Positions 1 to 12,490 of a DNA stretch of 64,000 bases are shown piece after piece. Every line of letters begins with the position of its first letter. The stretch's first letter is position 1. The translations under genes were made by a program, and so were the position numbers. Location: the NCBI GenBank assembly GCA_028554755.1, contig JAPTOF010000001.1, positions 3,764,501 to 3,828,500 on the forward strand, read 5' to 3'. The notes under the pieces were generated by a model. It was given only the letters and a program-made list of their open reading frames with translations, was not told the DNA's origin and ran no database searches. Source of the DNA: Cordia subcordata. Its lineage: Eukaryota > Streptophyta > Magnoliopsida > Boraginales > Cordiaceae.

Positions 1-149
1 TCAAAATTTTCTACTTATTTTTTTATATTTTTTTTGCAATTTACATGAATACCCCTATTGTCAAATTTCTTATTTATTTTAACAGAAAGGATGCTATACT
101 CCAATAATAAAAGTGAGTTTTGTTTTTTGCCATTAATTACACATATACC

Positions 150-640
150 CCCTGTATTTATTTTTTTAATTAATTAATTATATTTCAAAAAAAAATTAAA
201 ATCACCACCCCCACCCTTACCAATAGCCCCATCACCACCATCATGCACTCTGCCGTGGACAAGAATCCTTTTCTTCTTTCAATCTATCCCCCTTATGTTT
301 ATTTTTTAATTGATTCATCATATTTAAAAAATCTAAAAATTAAAATCACCCCCTCCACCCCCACCAGCATCCCCCACCACTACTACCACCATGCCCTCCG
401 CTGTCGATCTACAACAAAAAACCTCTTTTTCTCCGATCGATATCCAGTGCATTTATTTTTCTAATTCTAATTGATTCATCATATTTAAAAAAAAAAATTA
501 AAATCACCACCTGCTATTAGCAGCTTGCATCATCACCATCATGGCCTTCACCGTCAATAAGAATCCTCTTCTTCTCTGTTCTATACAGCTTGCGTTTATT
601 TTTTTTAATTGATTTATCATATTTCAAAAAAAATAAATCT
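150..640. repeat. Degenerate tandem array, period about 148 bp
   Basis: Four related units start near 150, 291, 449 and 591. Each contains a T-rich run, the motif TTGATTCATCATATTT or a close variant, an A-run, then ATTAAAATCACCACC or a variant followed by C-rich sequence. Units differ by many substitutions and small indels, so the array is old. Confidence 0.6.
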
Positions 641-1871
641 TTCTCTAGGGAAAAAAAGCATAAAAAGAGAGATGATTTTAAGATCGTTGTTGTTGATGTA
701 AAAGTAGAATTTGTTAATGGGGTTTGTGATAAAATGCTTAAAGATTATCACTTTTTTAGATAAGAGTGAGAGAAAAACTTTGATTTGGTGGGGCTGGTGG
801 AAGGGGTGGCAGTAATCGTGGGGGTGGGGTGGTGGAAGGGGGCGGCAACGGCAGGGGTAGGGTGTTTTGGCATGATGAATAAGACAATCTTTCTTTTTCT
901 TTTCTTTTTTTTAAAATATTTTTTAAAATAAAATGAGGGAAAAATAGACTTTTACTAAAATATAATAATAGAAAAATGAACATTTCACAAAATCTGTTAA
1001 TGATTTAACAGAAAAATAGTAGTTAGGGTGCATTTGCAAGTTTCGTAAAAGTATAAGGAGACAAGTAGAGAATTTTAAGAACACATGGACTAGCCATATA
1101 ATTTCACTATAATTCAAGGGTCTGTTACCAAAAAATCCAGAAATAATTTAATGTTTTGGTAAGTGATTTTTTCCTTTTTTCACACAAAGATCATATTAGA
1201 CCACCCAACGATTGTATTTTTCTTTTTACAATTCAATGGACTCGATGTTCATTGGGTGAAATGCATGTAAATTAGGTGAGGGGAAGCTAATCCAGATTGA
1301 CGATCTACGTTCGAAGGTTATTTCTTATAGGTGATTATTTTAATCAATTGACAATGTTGAAAAGTGGACAAGAACGAAACCTTCAACATGCCTTCTTTTC
1401 AGTTGACTAATATTTTTCTTTTCTTGTAGTGTTATAATGACGTTATGAAAACATTTAATAAAATTAAATAATATTAATTATTATAATAAACAAACTTGGA
1501 CATTTTATAACAATTTAATTTCTTGTAACAATTAGTAAATTTGCTTAGTTCTTTTATTCATCTTATATCTTTGAAGGGATAAAAACATTAAGGTGAATGA
1601 CTAATTTTAATTGCATCTTATTAGTATGTAAGCCTTGATTATTATTACTATTACATAGTATATCCTTGTCTTTCATTTTCGGAACACCAAATTATCGTTC
1701 AATAATCACTTATTTTTCCCTTCTTTTCGTAGAATTATCAGTTAACTCTTTGGATTAGTACTTCAAAGTTGGACACACAAAAGGAGTCTCTTAAACGAGG
1801 AGTGAGTCAAAAAATCAAGAAACGAGTAAGAAAAGTCCTACAATAAATATAATAATCAAAGGTTAGAAATA

Positions 1872-1905
<34 letters not shown>

Positions 1906-2890
1906 CTAGTAATTTTAAAACCCGTACTTTACAAAGATCAATTTTTATCATTCGAATATAAATGTGAAATGAGGCCACTCATATTTGTTCATAATAATAA
2001 GAATGCTTAGCAGAAATAAAACATAGGAAAAATACTTTATGACATACTTTTTGGTGTGTTATGTACCTTGCTAAAAGACCACTACATATAGTTATTAGAT
2101 TAGAAGAGATTAGACTTCAATATCATATTAATAGATGAATTCCAAGAGTTGTAAAACCCTCAAGTAATAATCCAATATTATGGAGAAATTCCAAAGGTCT
2201 CCTAACCCTTTGAAATTCATATCCAAGTTAATAGTGAGGTCGAAGATCTCAAAATAATAATGAGAAAATCTTTAATTTCTCATTCATTTCTAACGTAAAT
2301 AATAGTATATAATATATATCATACAGATAATAGATTTAGGACTTACTTTGATATAACTTTGGGCATGACAAATAGCAATGTTTGATTAGCTAACTCACTA
2401 TCCAAACTATATGATAAGGTATTAAAATATTCAAATCATTAGATCTCCAAAGTACATGGATTTATTAAAACTTTGTATATCTTTTATACCATTTTATAAA
2501 AATTCTTTAAATTTGGTTTGATGTGTGAATTATTTTCTTATAATAACTTGGGATCTTCACATATTTTATTTAATTAATATTTAAAATTAGAGGAGATAAT
2601 TGGGCTACATTATTTAAGTCATATATTATTAAAAATTTAAGAATAGCAATTAAATTGAATATTTTTAAAATAATTTAAATTGATTTAGATATTAGGAAAC
2701 AATAAGAATTAACTTGAGAAAGAAGAAAGAAGAAAATAGGGGAAATTGCAACAAATTTTTTTAATTTTTTTGTATTAAGTAGTAATTATTTCACTTCATA
2801 AATAAATTAACAAAATTGGAGCATAGAAACGACATGTGGCACATCTTAAAACATGAATGTGGCAAGCCCTAAGACATTAAAAAATATATG
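641..2890. other. AT-rich spacer without a recognisable gene
   Basis: Contains a G-rich interval (about 780-870, GGTGGGG runs) and an AT microsatellite (about 1868-1905). Short ORFs here have simple composition and no family signature. I see nothing else. Confidence 0.5.
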
Positions 2891-2891
2891 A

Positions 2892-3535
2892 GGTATAATT
2901 TTATAACTATTATCATATATAGATATACATAGATATAGATATTATACTGATTTCTTTCTTTGTTCTCTTTTTTTTTTTTTTCATTTGATTGTATTAATTA
3001 ACTACTTTATCATGTTTAATATGTAACTTAAATGACTTAAATCTTTTTTTTTTAAAAAAATTGAATATTGATGATAATTGTATTTTATAAATCACACTTG
3101 CAAGAGTGTTCTCTTTTATGAGCTTATGTGATATTTAAAAGAGGTGCTTATGTGGCTCCAAAATAGGAGTTTATGTGTTATTCAAAGAGAAACCCTCTTA
3201 ACTTAAGGTATAATTTTATATATATAGTATAGATTATCATATATAGATATACATAGATATAGATATTATACTGATTTCTTATTTGTTCTCTTTTTTTTTT
3301 CATTTGATTGTATTAATCAATTACTTTATCATGTTTAATATGTAACTTAAATGATTTAAATTTTTTTAAAAAAATTGAATATTGATGATAATTGTATTTT
3401 ACAAATCACACTTGCAAGAGTATTCTCTTTTATGAGCTTATGAGATATTTAAAAGAGGTGCTTATGTGACTCCAAGATAGGAGTTTATGTGTTATTCAAA
3501 GAGAAACTCTCTTAACTTAACGTATAATTTTATGT
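2892..3535. repeat. Tandem duplication, two units of about 315 bp
   Basis: The motif GTATAATTTTAT recurs at about 2893, 3209 and 3522. Between these, two long copies align with a few percent difference: both carry the ATAGATATACATAGATATAG stretch (near 2921 and 3245), a T-tract, a TTTAATATGTAACTTAAATG stretch and a CTTGCAAGAG stretch. Copies differ by small indels in homopolymers and single substitutions. Confidence 0.8.
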
Positions 3536-5230
3536 ATATATAGTATAGATGATAATGGTGGGTGACGTCACGGTGATCAAAGCTGAATAAGTAACACGTA
3601 AACTCATGAATACTCATCATGACCAGAAAAAGAGAAACAAAAGCGCTTTTGACTTTGTGGTCAGAACAACTTAACTTTTGAGTTTTGGGCCTTTTCTTTT
3701 TCTTTTTTCCTTTTTTTTTGGCTCATTCAACTTTTGAAGTTACCAAGGGAAAAGATCATTTGAATTTGAAGCTGCGGGTTCTTTTATTGATTCATCTTAG
3801 GACACATCTCTCCCGTGCACAAGAAAACCTGATGAGATAATAGAAATGCTTGATGTCAAAGGTCAAAAAGTCAATCAAGATTCAATTAATGATTTATAAA
3901 TTTACATTATCTATTTTTTTTAGGTCAAAGTGATCATTTCAAAGAAAGATAAAGTACAATTCAACCAATCCGTGTGGGGTGGATATCAGCACGCAACAGC
4001 TTAATTAACGGAGCCAGCAAGCTTGCAAACCAATTACATGCCAAATTACCACTCAAGAAATCCTTTGCCAAATAGAATTGTTGGGGAAGTGACTGCTTTT
4101 GAGCACACTCGATGCCAGAGGCTCAGGGTCCTGGAATGTTTGGCGATGAGGGCAAGGTAAAAGATTCTTATATTTCGGAGACCAAGCCTTCCAGTTTGCT
4201 TTGAGGATGAGAGGAGATCCCAGTTAAGCCAGCGGATGGTTTTGGAAAGATCTTTATTTATTTATTTATTTTTTTTTTTTGGAGATTGAGAGGATATAAA
4301 ACGTGAGGATAAAAAAAAAGCATAAACCTCATCCCTCTATAATTTCTAAATTTAATCCTTTCAAATTGGAGTCAAATAGAAGGGAAAGAAATGATTATTT
4401 GTGAAATGACTATTTGTACATAAAATAAAAAAGGACATAAAAGTCAAGTTACGTATAAAACGTATCCCTCCCACCCGTTTCCTTCCTAATTCAAACAAAA
4501 ATAATTTCTAATCCTTTATGCTCATTTCTCTTGTAAAATTTACCCAATTCAAACAAAAATTAATCATCTTCTTTCCTTTCCTTGATTGACCAGTTGGTGG
4601 TTAGGTTCCGTCAAGTACACCAGTGGTCGAGTTTTACTAGTTAAATTTCTCTTGACATAAAAAAAGAATCAAAATATAGGTTTAAGTTCACCGATAATAC
4701 ATAATATTATAAAGAAATTCATTAATATTATGAATCGTTAGTATCATTTCATTACAACGACGAACATTATCACATCATTATTTTACTAAATTTCTTAGAA
4801 AAATATCATAATATCATAATACTGTATTAAGAACCAAGTGCTGAATTCTTTTATTGTATTCGTTTCTCCAGTGGATAATACACACCCCACATTACCACAT
4901 GTTGGGATGAGTGGGACTCCTTGGCGTTCTTTCCCTTGCATGTTCCATGACAATTTTAGTACTGCATAAACTTTGTTTCTGTGTGGAAAGAAGAAACATA
5001 TATTAAGGGAGAAAAAATATTTTAGTTCTTGAGTTTTGAACAAATTTTTAAATAAGTCCCTCAACTATAAAAAATACTTTTCTTAATCCTCCAAGATAAT
5101 AAATAATTATCAAAATTAATAGTCAACCATTTGACTTGTTAGAAAATTTCAAAATACGCTTGAGCAACTTTTATATATATATTTGGACTCTGTATGTTTG
5201 CCAAAAAAACATTTTCCTAAATAATTTCTT
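3536..5230. other. Spacer without a recognisable gene
   Basis: AT-rich unique-looking sequence. A tandem-like poly-T region lies at 4255-4282. No coding signature is visible on either strand. Confidence 0.45.
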
Positions 5231-5234
5231 GATT

Positions 5235-5740
5235 TTTTGGTATTTGATAGCACCAAAAAATAAGTCAACTACTAATTTCTTGGTCAATATTTTTCAATAG
5301 TCAAGAAGGTAAAAATATTTTCTACATAATAACTCCCTCTATTTTTCTTCCACTATAGGTCTCCGCTCCACCCATCTCCACTCCCAACCCCACCCTACCC
5401 CAACCCAACCCAACCCAACCCTTTTAAAAAAAAATAAAAAGTAAAAAAATTAAAAATTAAAAATTAAAAATTAATTTATTTTTTCAACACTCTTTGAAAA
5501 ATATCATTTAAAAACTAAATGAAATAATTTTTTTAATTTTTAATTTTTCTAAGGGGTAGAGGTAGGGTTGGGCGTGGGGAAAGGGGAGGCCTAGTGGAAG
5601 AAAAACAGAGAAAGTTATTGTGTAAAAAATGTTTTCGTCTTCTTGACCATTGAAAAATATTTTTTTTTCATTTATAATTGACTAAATAATATTTTTCAGT
5701 TGACTTATTTTGTAGTACCATCAAATACTGGGCCAAATAT
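5235..5740. repeat. Large imperfect inverted repeat (MITE-like)
   Basis: The left arm (about 5240-5400) and the right arm (about 5575-5735) are near reverse complements. Both contain a TATTTGATRG motif at the outer end, then AAAATAAGTCAACT, a TATTTTTCAAT-GTCAAGAAG stretch, and a C-rich (left) or G-rich (right) inner segment. The span is about 500 bp with an A-rich loop. The structure suggests a foldback DNA element. Target duplication is not clear. Confidence 0.6.
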
Positions 5741-7155
5741 ATATATATATATATATATATAAGTTGTTCAAGGGTATTTTGGGGCTTTTTGTTAACTAAA
5801 TTGTTGACTATTAATTTTGATAATTATTTATTAATTTGAAGGATTAAAAAGAATATTTTACCCAATTGAGAAACCTATTTAAGAAGTTATTCAAAATTCA
5901 GGGACTGAAATATTTTTTTTCCAGTGTATCAACATCTACACAAACCTTGGTTTGAAAAGACTGCACACACACACAGAACACACAGTAAAGACAACCCATA
6001 GTCTGCATCTGGCCAAACTGATCGACTCTTATTGTGGCAAATGAGTCGTAATTTGTGGGGCTCGTCAAATAGAGTCAAGCAGAGGTCTCCTTTGTCTCAA
6101 AAAAGAAAGAAAAGAAAAAGAAAGAAAGAAGAAAAAAGAGCAGAAGTCTTCTCATTCAAGTGGATGTTTATATTGGGCAGCGTTGTTTTTTATTAGTAGG
6201 AATTCTTAATTAGAACACTGTCGCCAACTGAAACGTACACCTTAAATTAATAATTCTATTTCATAATTGCTAATGAGCTCATGCCTTAAAACAAGTGGAC
6301 ATAAAATATATGGATATATTTTATTTGGATTTTTTTAAAATTTTTAATTTTTGTTTTGTTTTCAGGAATAGTTTTCATTTTGAGTTTTTAATTTTTTTTT
6401 AAAATATGCTTGGCCGATAATATTTAAAATTGTTTTCCATCAAATGAAAATTAGCTAGGAAAATTGTAAATATATTTTGACTTTATATACAATGTGTTCT
6501 TCATGCTTGTGTTTTTATATTGTGCGTGAAAATTGCACGTGTGTTAAAAATTGAAAGAAACTTAAAAAACAAGTTTTAAATATTTTTCGTTTCCTACAAA
6601 AAAAATGTAGAGTTTTCTAAACAATAAAAACAAAAATAAGTCAACCAAATATATTTTTGCCATAATTTTCATTTTCTATAAAAAAAAAACGGAGAAGGGG
6701 CAAATCAAACACAGTCTAAATACTAGAATTTTTTTATCTTCTCTCTCGAATGGTTCAGAGAATTTTGTTTTAATGATCAGAATTTAATTTCTCAATCATC
6801 TCGGGTAAGGTAAAGGGTTATTATTATATAATTATTTGGAAAACTTTTGGTACCTTTTGTCTTGTAAGTTTGAAGTTTGTATACGTCTCAATGTTAAGTA
6901 TCAAATTATGACGTGTTTACAAATAATTATTTGAGCATCAAAAATATATAATAATATTTAAATTCTCTAGGTGATCTTGATCTATAATTTGGATTCATAT
7001 ATTGTCATTAAACAAGTTTTACTATATCGTTCAGAATATCAAATGAAAAAGTAGAAGATATTCATAAGATGATAGTGACAAAGATGAAAAGGTGTGAATA
7101 TGTTCATATATAAGATGGTAGCAACAAAAATGAAAATATTGAAACGAATGCATTG
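5741..7155. other. AT-rich spacer
   Basis: Begins with an AT microsatellite (5738-5761) and contains a purine-rich tract (about 6096-6140). No gene or clear mobile-element structure is seen. Confidence 0.45.
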
Positions 7156-7159
7156 ACTC

Positions 7160-7573
7160 CACCTATGGATGAAATCAAACTCAATTACGATGGTTGCTCC
7201 AAAGAAAAATCTAGGCCAATTGGAGCATGGAGTGTTTTTTGGAATAACCTAAGCAAATAGATTATGGGGTTTGCAGTGAACTTGGGTTGTGTTTCAAACA
7301 ATAAAGTGAAAGCAAGGGCGTTATTGGAAGGGATATATTAAGCTAGCTAAACACCATGGAATAACCAAGTTGGAGATTGAAACTGATTCGAGGATCCTAG
7401 CCAGTTGGATCAATGGGAGTAATTGCCCAAAAAATGCACTAATGCCATTAATCGAAGAAAGTAGAAGAATTATGGCAGCCCATCATAGGTATTCACTGAA
7501 GCATGTGTATTTAGAGAAGCAAAAAAAAGTCCTGATTAAATGGCCAATTATGGGTTACAACTACTCTTTGTAG
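7160..7573 (+). pseudogene. RNase H-like (RVT_3 type) retroelement fragment
   Basis: Reading from about 7170 gives EIKLNYDGCSKE, then a GFAVNLGCVSNNKVKARALLEG-like core, then LEIETDSRILASWINGS, which matches the reverse-transcriptase-associated plant RNase H domain (motif order D-G-S-K, A-ALLEG, E-TDS). It is dead: in-frame stops occur at about 7258 (TAG) and 7339 (TAA), a frameshift near 7345 separates the two halves, and the end runs out at 7573. The likely source is a non-LTR retrotransposon or a reverse-transcriptase-like host gene. No RT domain lies beside it. Confidence 0.7.
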
Positions 7574-8476
7574 TTTACATTTTCGAGAACCCTTCTCAAC
7601 AGTTGAAAAGTATTCTCAGAGAAGATATGAGGGGCATTTCCTCTCAGAGATTGATATCTATTGTAGTTTTTTTTTTACTTAGCTTACAAAAAAAAAAGTA
7701 AAAAAGATAAGATGAAAATAAAATAATATCGAAAAGTGGCTCCGATTGAAAACAAGATGGGTAAAAATTATTTAAGAAAATTGCAATATGTTAAAAAGTG
7801 AAATATGAAAGAAAAAAACAGATGAAAGAGGGAACGTATGTAGGATTAATTATATATACACCATAAGAGGGGTTGAAAACAGGCTTGCATTCGACCAAAA
7901 AAGAAAAAACCCAGGCTTACAATGTTCTACAGAAAGACATATACACAAGATATCACGTAATATTTATATGAGAAACAATTTCTTATTATAAAATTAAAAA
8001 AAAAAGAAGAGAAATGAGTGAAGAGAAAACAATAATATTACAACTTTATAAATTTTTAGACTTTTATTTTCTCGAACATGAATTTAAATCACGCAATTAT
8101 AAATTATAAATTGCATTATAATATTAACTTTACCTCTTGAGGAATCAATTTTCTGCGTACCTTCGAAGACGAGGACGGTTCTTGTCATTAAAACCCTCCA
8201 AAGAAATCCAACTGTCAACATGGACGAAAAGTCTCCAGTTCCCACTGACCACCACGACCACAAAACACAAAGGAAACTTTCATACCCAAAAAAAAAAAAA
8301 AAAAAAAAATCAATCTTTCTAGCAACCTAAGATGAAGAAAAAGGGCAAGCAAAAAGATGTCGTAACCTTTCGTCATCTTCATATAACACCATCTTAGCCA
8401 GTCAAAATCACTCTTCCTTCTTTATCCACACCTGTTTCACTTTTTTCCCTTTCATATACGTTAACACGGCCTTTTT
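7574..8476. other. Spacer upstream of the RLCK gene
   Basis: AT-rich, with an A-run at about 8287-8309 and nothing recognisable as coding. Distal promoter elements of the kinase could lie here. Confidence 0.4.
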
Positions 8477-8838
8477 ATTATATAATTTCTTTGGAGTTTC
8501 TTTGTTGACTAGTTTTTACATTAGTCCTTATCATGATCATCTTGTTTTTCAGGTTCCATTCCATATAATTCTTAAGGTCTTTGCACACACATAAATAAAA
8601 TTCTCTCGTGTTCAGGCTTTTTGTTAGAAATCTTGCTTCTGTTCAAACCTTGTGCAGTTTCAATTGCTACTGTGTGTTTTTTTTATGTGAGGTAGTGTGT
8701 GAAATAGTGGTTTTTTGGGGCTTCAGGAGTGTGATAAGTCCTTCAGAAGATGATTTGATGAGAATCAGGATCAGGGTAATTGTAAGCAAGACAAAAGAAG
8801 GGTGTGGAGCAGCTTATCAGCTTTCGAAATCAGAAATG
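8477..8838 (+). promoter_or_regulatory. Putative core promoter and leader of the RLCK gene
   Basis: A TATA-like stretch (ATTATATAAT, about 8477-8486) lies about 350 bp before the MKCF start. A W-box core, TTGACT, sits at 8505-8510, which would fit WRKY control of a defence kinase (inference). The frame is open from 8608 into the CDS and holds an in-frame ATG at 8758. Other short upstream ATGs are present (for example near 8532), so the leader may carry small upstream ORFs. The transcription start is not visible. Confidence 0.35.
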
Positions 8839-11800
8839 ATGAAGTGTTTCACTATTTTTAAAGACAGGTCAAGATCCAGGAGAGGAAACTCAGCTCCTGA
8901 AATGAGGGATCGGAGCACATCAGATACTGCAGCAGCAGCAAATCGCGCGACGAGGTCAACAGGATCAAAGCCATCATCTTCCAGGAGCATACCGGAAATG
9001 TACACAGAGAGACAGCGTAATTTGAGGGTGTTTTCCCTGTTAGAGCTGCGCGAAGCGACTAATAATTTCAGCAGGTTGTTGAAGATTGGGGAAGGTGGTT
9101 TTGGGAGTGTGTATAAAGGTAGAATTAGGCCTCCTGGTGGACAGGGTGATCCCGTGGTGGTTGCCATTAAGCGGCTCAACACGAAAGGGATGCAGGTATT
9201 AGCTCAATTATTTCAAGATTACTGTGAATTTCAATAAGGGGTTGTGGATCTTCAAATATAGATGACATGATATTTTGTGTATTTTGGCTTTAGCATATGT
9301 ATTAGGAGAATTATCAAACTGCATGCTTATAATGAAAACGTGTGAAAGTAGGCTAATTTAATCTTGATAACATAATGGGGCAATCTTTAAGTTAGGATAT
9401 GCATGAATAGCTTCAATTGGAAGTTGTATTGTAGGAATAAACAAATTATGCAGCTGCTGGTTAATAAGTGATGAATCCTATCTACCATTCCATTCATGGA
9501 AAGCATCTATAGCTAAAAATGGATTCTGAGTAGAATGTTTCTAATAAAGATTTCATTGGTCATAAACCCGCTAATAATGCAGGCAGATATTTCCAATATA
9601 AGGCATATACTTCCTGTTGTATGATCTTTGGATGGTTTCCACTTTTCAATCTGAATGTTACAGGATAGCTGTAATTTCTGGTACTGACATTGATTTTTTA
9701 GTCTGTAATTAATTTCCTCTGATTGATGAGAAATACAGTGAAAGGGTTCCTTTGATTCAGTTTTATGTTCAATTATCCCCTGTTGCAGCAAGGAAAAAAC
9801 TAGTTGATTTAGTTCTCGGTGTCCAAAAGCTTGAGCCATAGGGATAGCAGTAAGTTATCTAGATTTACCACTTAATTGAATGTGGTTCCTCTGGGTGTGA
9901 TTTTGAGAGTTTGAGAAATTGTGGAATCTATTTCTCCCTAAAATGATAGGACAATGAACTTTACATAATTCTAACAGTAAATGGGGAGTTTTATACAGTA
10001 AACGGGTAGTTTTATAAATGTTTTCAGTTTGACGTCTTCCCCTTATTAATGGTGCTTGCAGCATGAATGCACCTATCAGAAGACCATCTGTGTGTAGAAT
10101 CCATTTTCAGTGGAAATTGCACGCCACTAGAAAAGAAACTTACTAGTTAATCAGAGATTATTTGAGTTGAAGCATCAGACGATATTCTTGATCAATGTAA
10201 TTGTCCTTTTCCTGCATGATCTAAATTCTAATATCACAATGATAGTAACTGAGTGAAGTTACTTAAGTAGTTTCTGACTCTCTTTGTACTGCCTGAAAGA
10301 AGAGCTGTGGCGTTTGCCTAAATATTACGTACATCCATATGTTTCTTTTTTGTACTTATTTCTGTTGTTGGTAAGAAATTCATGTTTCTCATGACCTGAA
10401 AAAAATCACATTTGCTATGTTCTCTTTTGAGCTCATGCCTCTCCTGCAATATCCTTGGACCCATTTTTGAGTGACAAAGTTAGGCAGTCAATCTAGTTTG
10501 TCTACGTAAGCAGGACCATTTGGCTGAAGGAAACAGTATAATACTCGTTTTTCTGTATGTTTACAGATAAAACTAATTCGTCTTTCTTCCAAGCATGATA
10601 ATGAATATGTTTCGTTTTGTGATTCATGTAGGGGCACAAACAGTGGATAGCAGAAGTTCAAATTCTAGGCATTTTAGACCATCCCAACCTTGTAAAACTT
10701 ATTGGATACTGTGCTGAAGAAGGAGAAAGGGGGATTCAACTCCTATTAGTGTATGAGTACATGCAGAATAGGAGCCTGGAGGACCATGTTTTCAGCAGGG
10801 CTGTGCCAACTGTCCCGTGGAGAACTAGATTAAAAATAATGCTAGGAGCTGCTGAAGGAATGGCTTATCTGCATGAAGGGGGGGAAGTCCAGGTACTAAT
10901 TGTTTTTCAATAGATGAATTTCTGGCATTCTTGCTTCGGCAATGAAGATCTGAAACCTATCTTACTAGCCAGTGTTTGTCATTTGATCTCAATCCCATCC
11001 CTTTGTCCTGCCAACGGATTTCAAAGTAATGAAAGACGGGGACAAGAAGTATGCCCTCAAATTGAAAAATCTAGATATTTATTGATAGTTAGCTGAAAGT
11101 CCTATGGAGTCTTCTATGGAAACATTCCGTCCTGTCTTTACATAAAGTGGAAGGAAATGAGGTATCGTCAAGTTCATTATGTTTTGCATCTCCGAAAAGG
11201 TTTAAGATGTTATTCCGGAGCAGCATATCAAGATAGTTGGCTTTGTGTATGCTCTGCACAGCACATGCCTATATGCTTTTCTTGTGCATGTATCTATAAG
11301 CATGCTTGTCACTACATAGTATTATCATGGGGTGGTTGAATATGTTAACTGTACATTCAGAATCGCCTCAGAAAATAAGAATGCTTCTAAAACTGATAAA
11401 CAGGGGTACAAACTATTTGAAAGTTTGTGTTTTGCCATTCCACGTAATCTTGTAACACTTTTACTTGTTTTAGTGAAAGGAACTTGCATTATGTTGCTGA
11501 ACTATTTCTTGGTGTGGAAAATTTTGTAGGTGATACATCGAGATTTTAAATCGTCAAATGTTCTTTTGGACAAGGATTTCAACCCTAAGCTTTCAGACTT
11601 TGGACTTGCAAGGGAAGGTCCAGAAGGGGACCGAACTCATGTATCTACAGCTGTAAGTAGACAATCCATAGTACTTTTGAATGGATATTTTCCACGCCAA
11701 CTGCATATTTTGCATAATTGTACACCCTGAAATCTGGGCCACATATGGGATTTGTTTGAAGCATTTCTGCCCTTAGCAAGCTTTGACTTGCTGACAATGG

Positions 11801-12490
11801 CAGTGTCAGAATTCTGTTGAACTATAAATCACCTATTAACTTTGTTCTGTTAAGGCAACAAGCCAGAACCATTGCTTACCCTTCCTTGTTGGTTGCATTT
11901 CATTTAAAGAATGGCTTAAGAGCTTCACATAGGCTACATCAAATAATATAATTACATATTTTTACACAAATAATTTTCACTGTTGTTTCTTACTTGAATT
12001 TCAGCCTATTGGAACCCTAGGGTATGCAGCCCCAGAATATGTCGAGACTGGTCATCTCTCAACTAAGAGTGATGTATATAGTTTTGGAGTTGTGCTTTAC
12101 GAAATCCTCACAGGCAGGCGGACCGTGGAAAGAAACCTTCCGGCAACAGAGCAGAAACTTTTAGACTGGGTAAAGCAGTTCCCAGCTGACAGCAAGAGAT
12201 TTAACTTTATCATTGATCCAAGAGTCAGAAACCAATGTTCTGTAACTGCTGCCAGGAGAATCGGAAAGTTAGCAGATAGCTGTTTGAACAAGAATGCAAA
12301 AGATAGACCTACGATGAGTCAAATTGTGGAGATCTTAAAGCAAGCATTACAAGATTCAGAAGAAGGGACTTCTTCGCAAGTCACAGCTCCTGAATCATCA
12401 TCAAGAGCTGGCTCCGTTGCTTCAGATAAACATAGGAGCAAGACGAGACAAAGTACAAGACAGATACCTGCATTCGCTCAGGCAAGTTGA
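8839..12490 (+). CDS. Receptor-like cytoplasmic kinase, subfamily VII (PBL19/PCRK-like)
   Basis: Serine/threonine kinase that in this family relays signals from cell-surface immune receptors. Exons 8839-9195, 10632-10892, 11530-11652 and 12005-12490 join in frame with GT-AG introns to give 408 aa, the usual length for the family. Seen: start MKCF, a Ser/Arg-rich N-terminus (residues 8-60), then the kinase domain with glycine loop IGEGGFGSV (83-91), Lys111, alpha-C Glu127, catalytic HRD (Asp211), DFG (Asp229) and APE (256-258). It is an RD kinase and should be active. The P+1 region reads STAPIGT where relatives usually have STAVMGT or similar. The tail is Ser-rich. There is no N-terminal Gly2, so myristoylation is not expected; Cys3 could be acylated (inference). 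A second in-frame ATG lies at 8836 and another at 8758, which would add 27 residues; I chose MKCF because family members begin that way. It converges with the beta-amylase gene. Confidence 0.93.

Noticed and set aside
756..1117. Short minus-strand ORFs rich in Pro, Phe and Leu
   Set aside because: They are products of G-rich and A-rich tracts, with no family signature.
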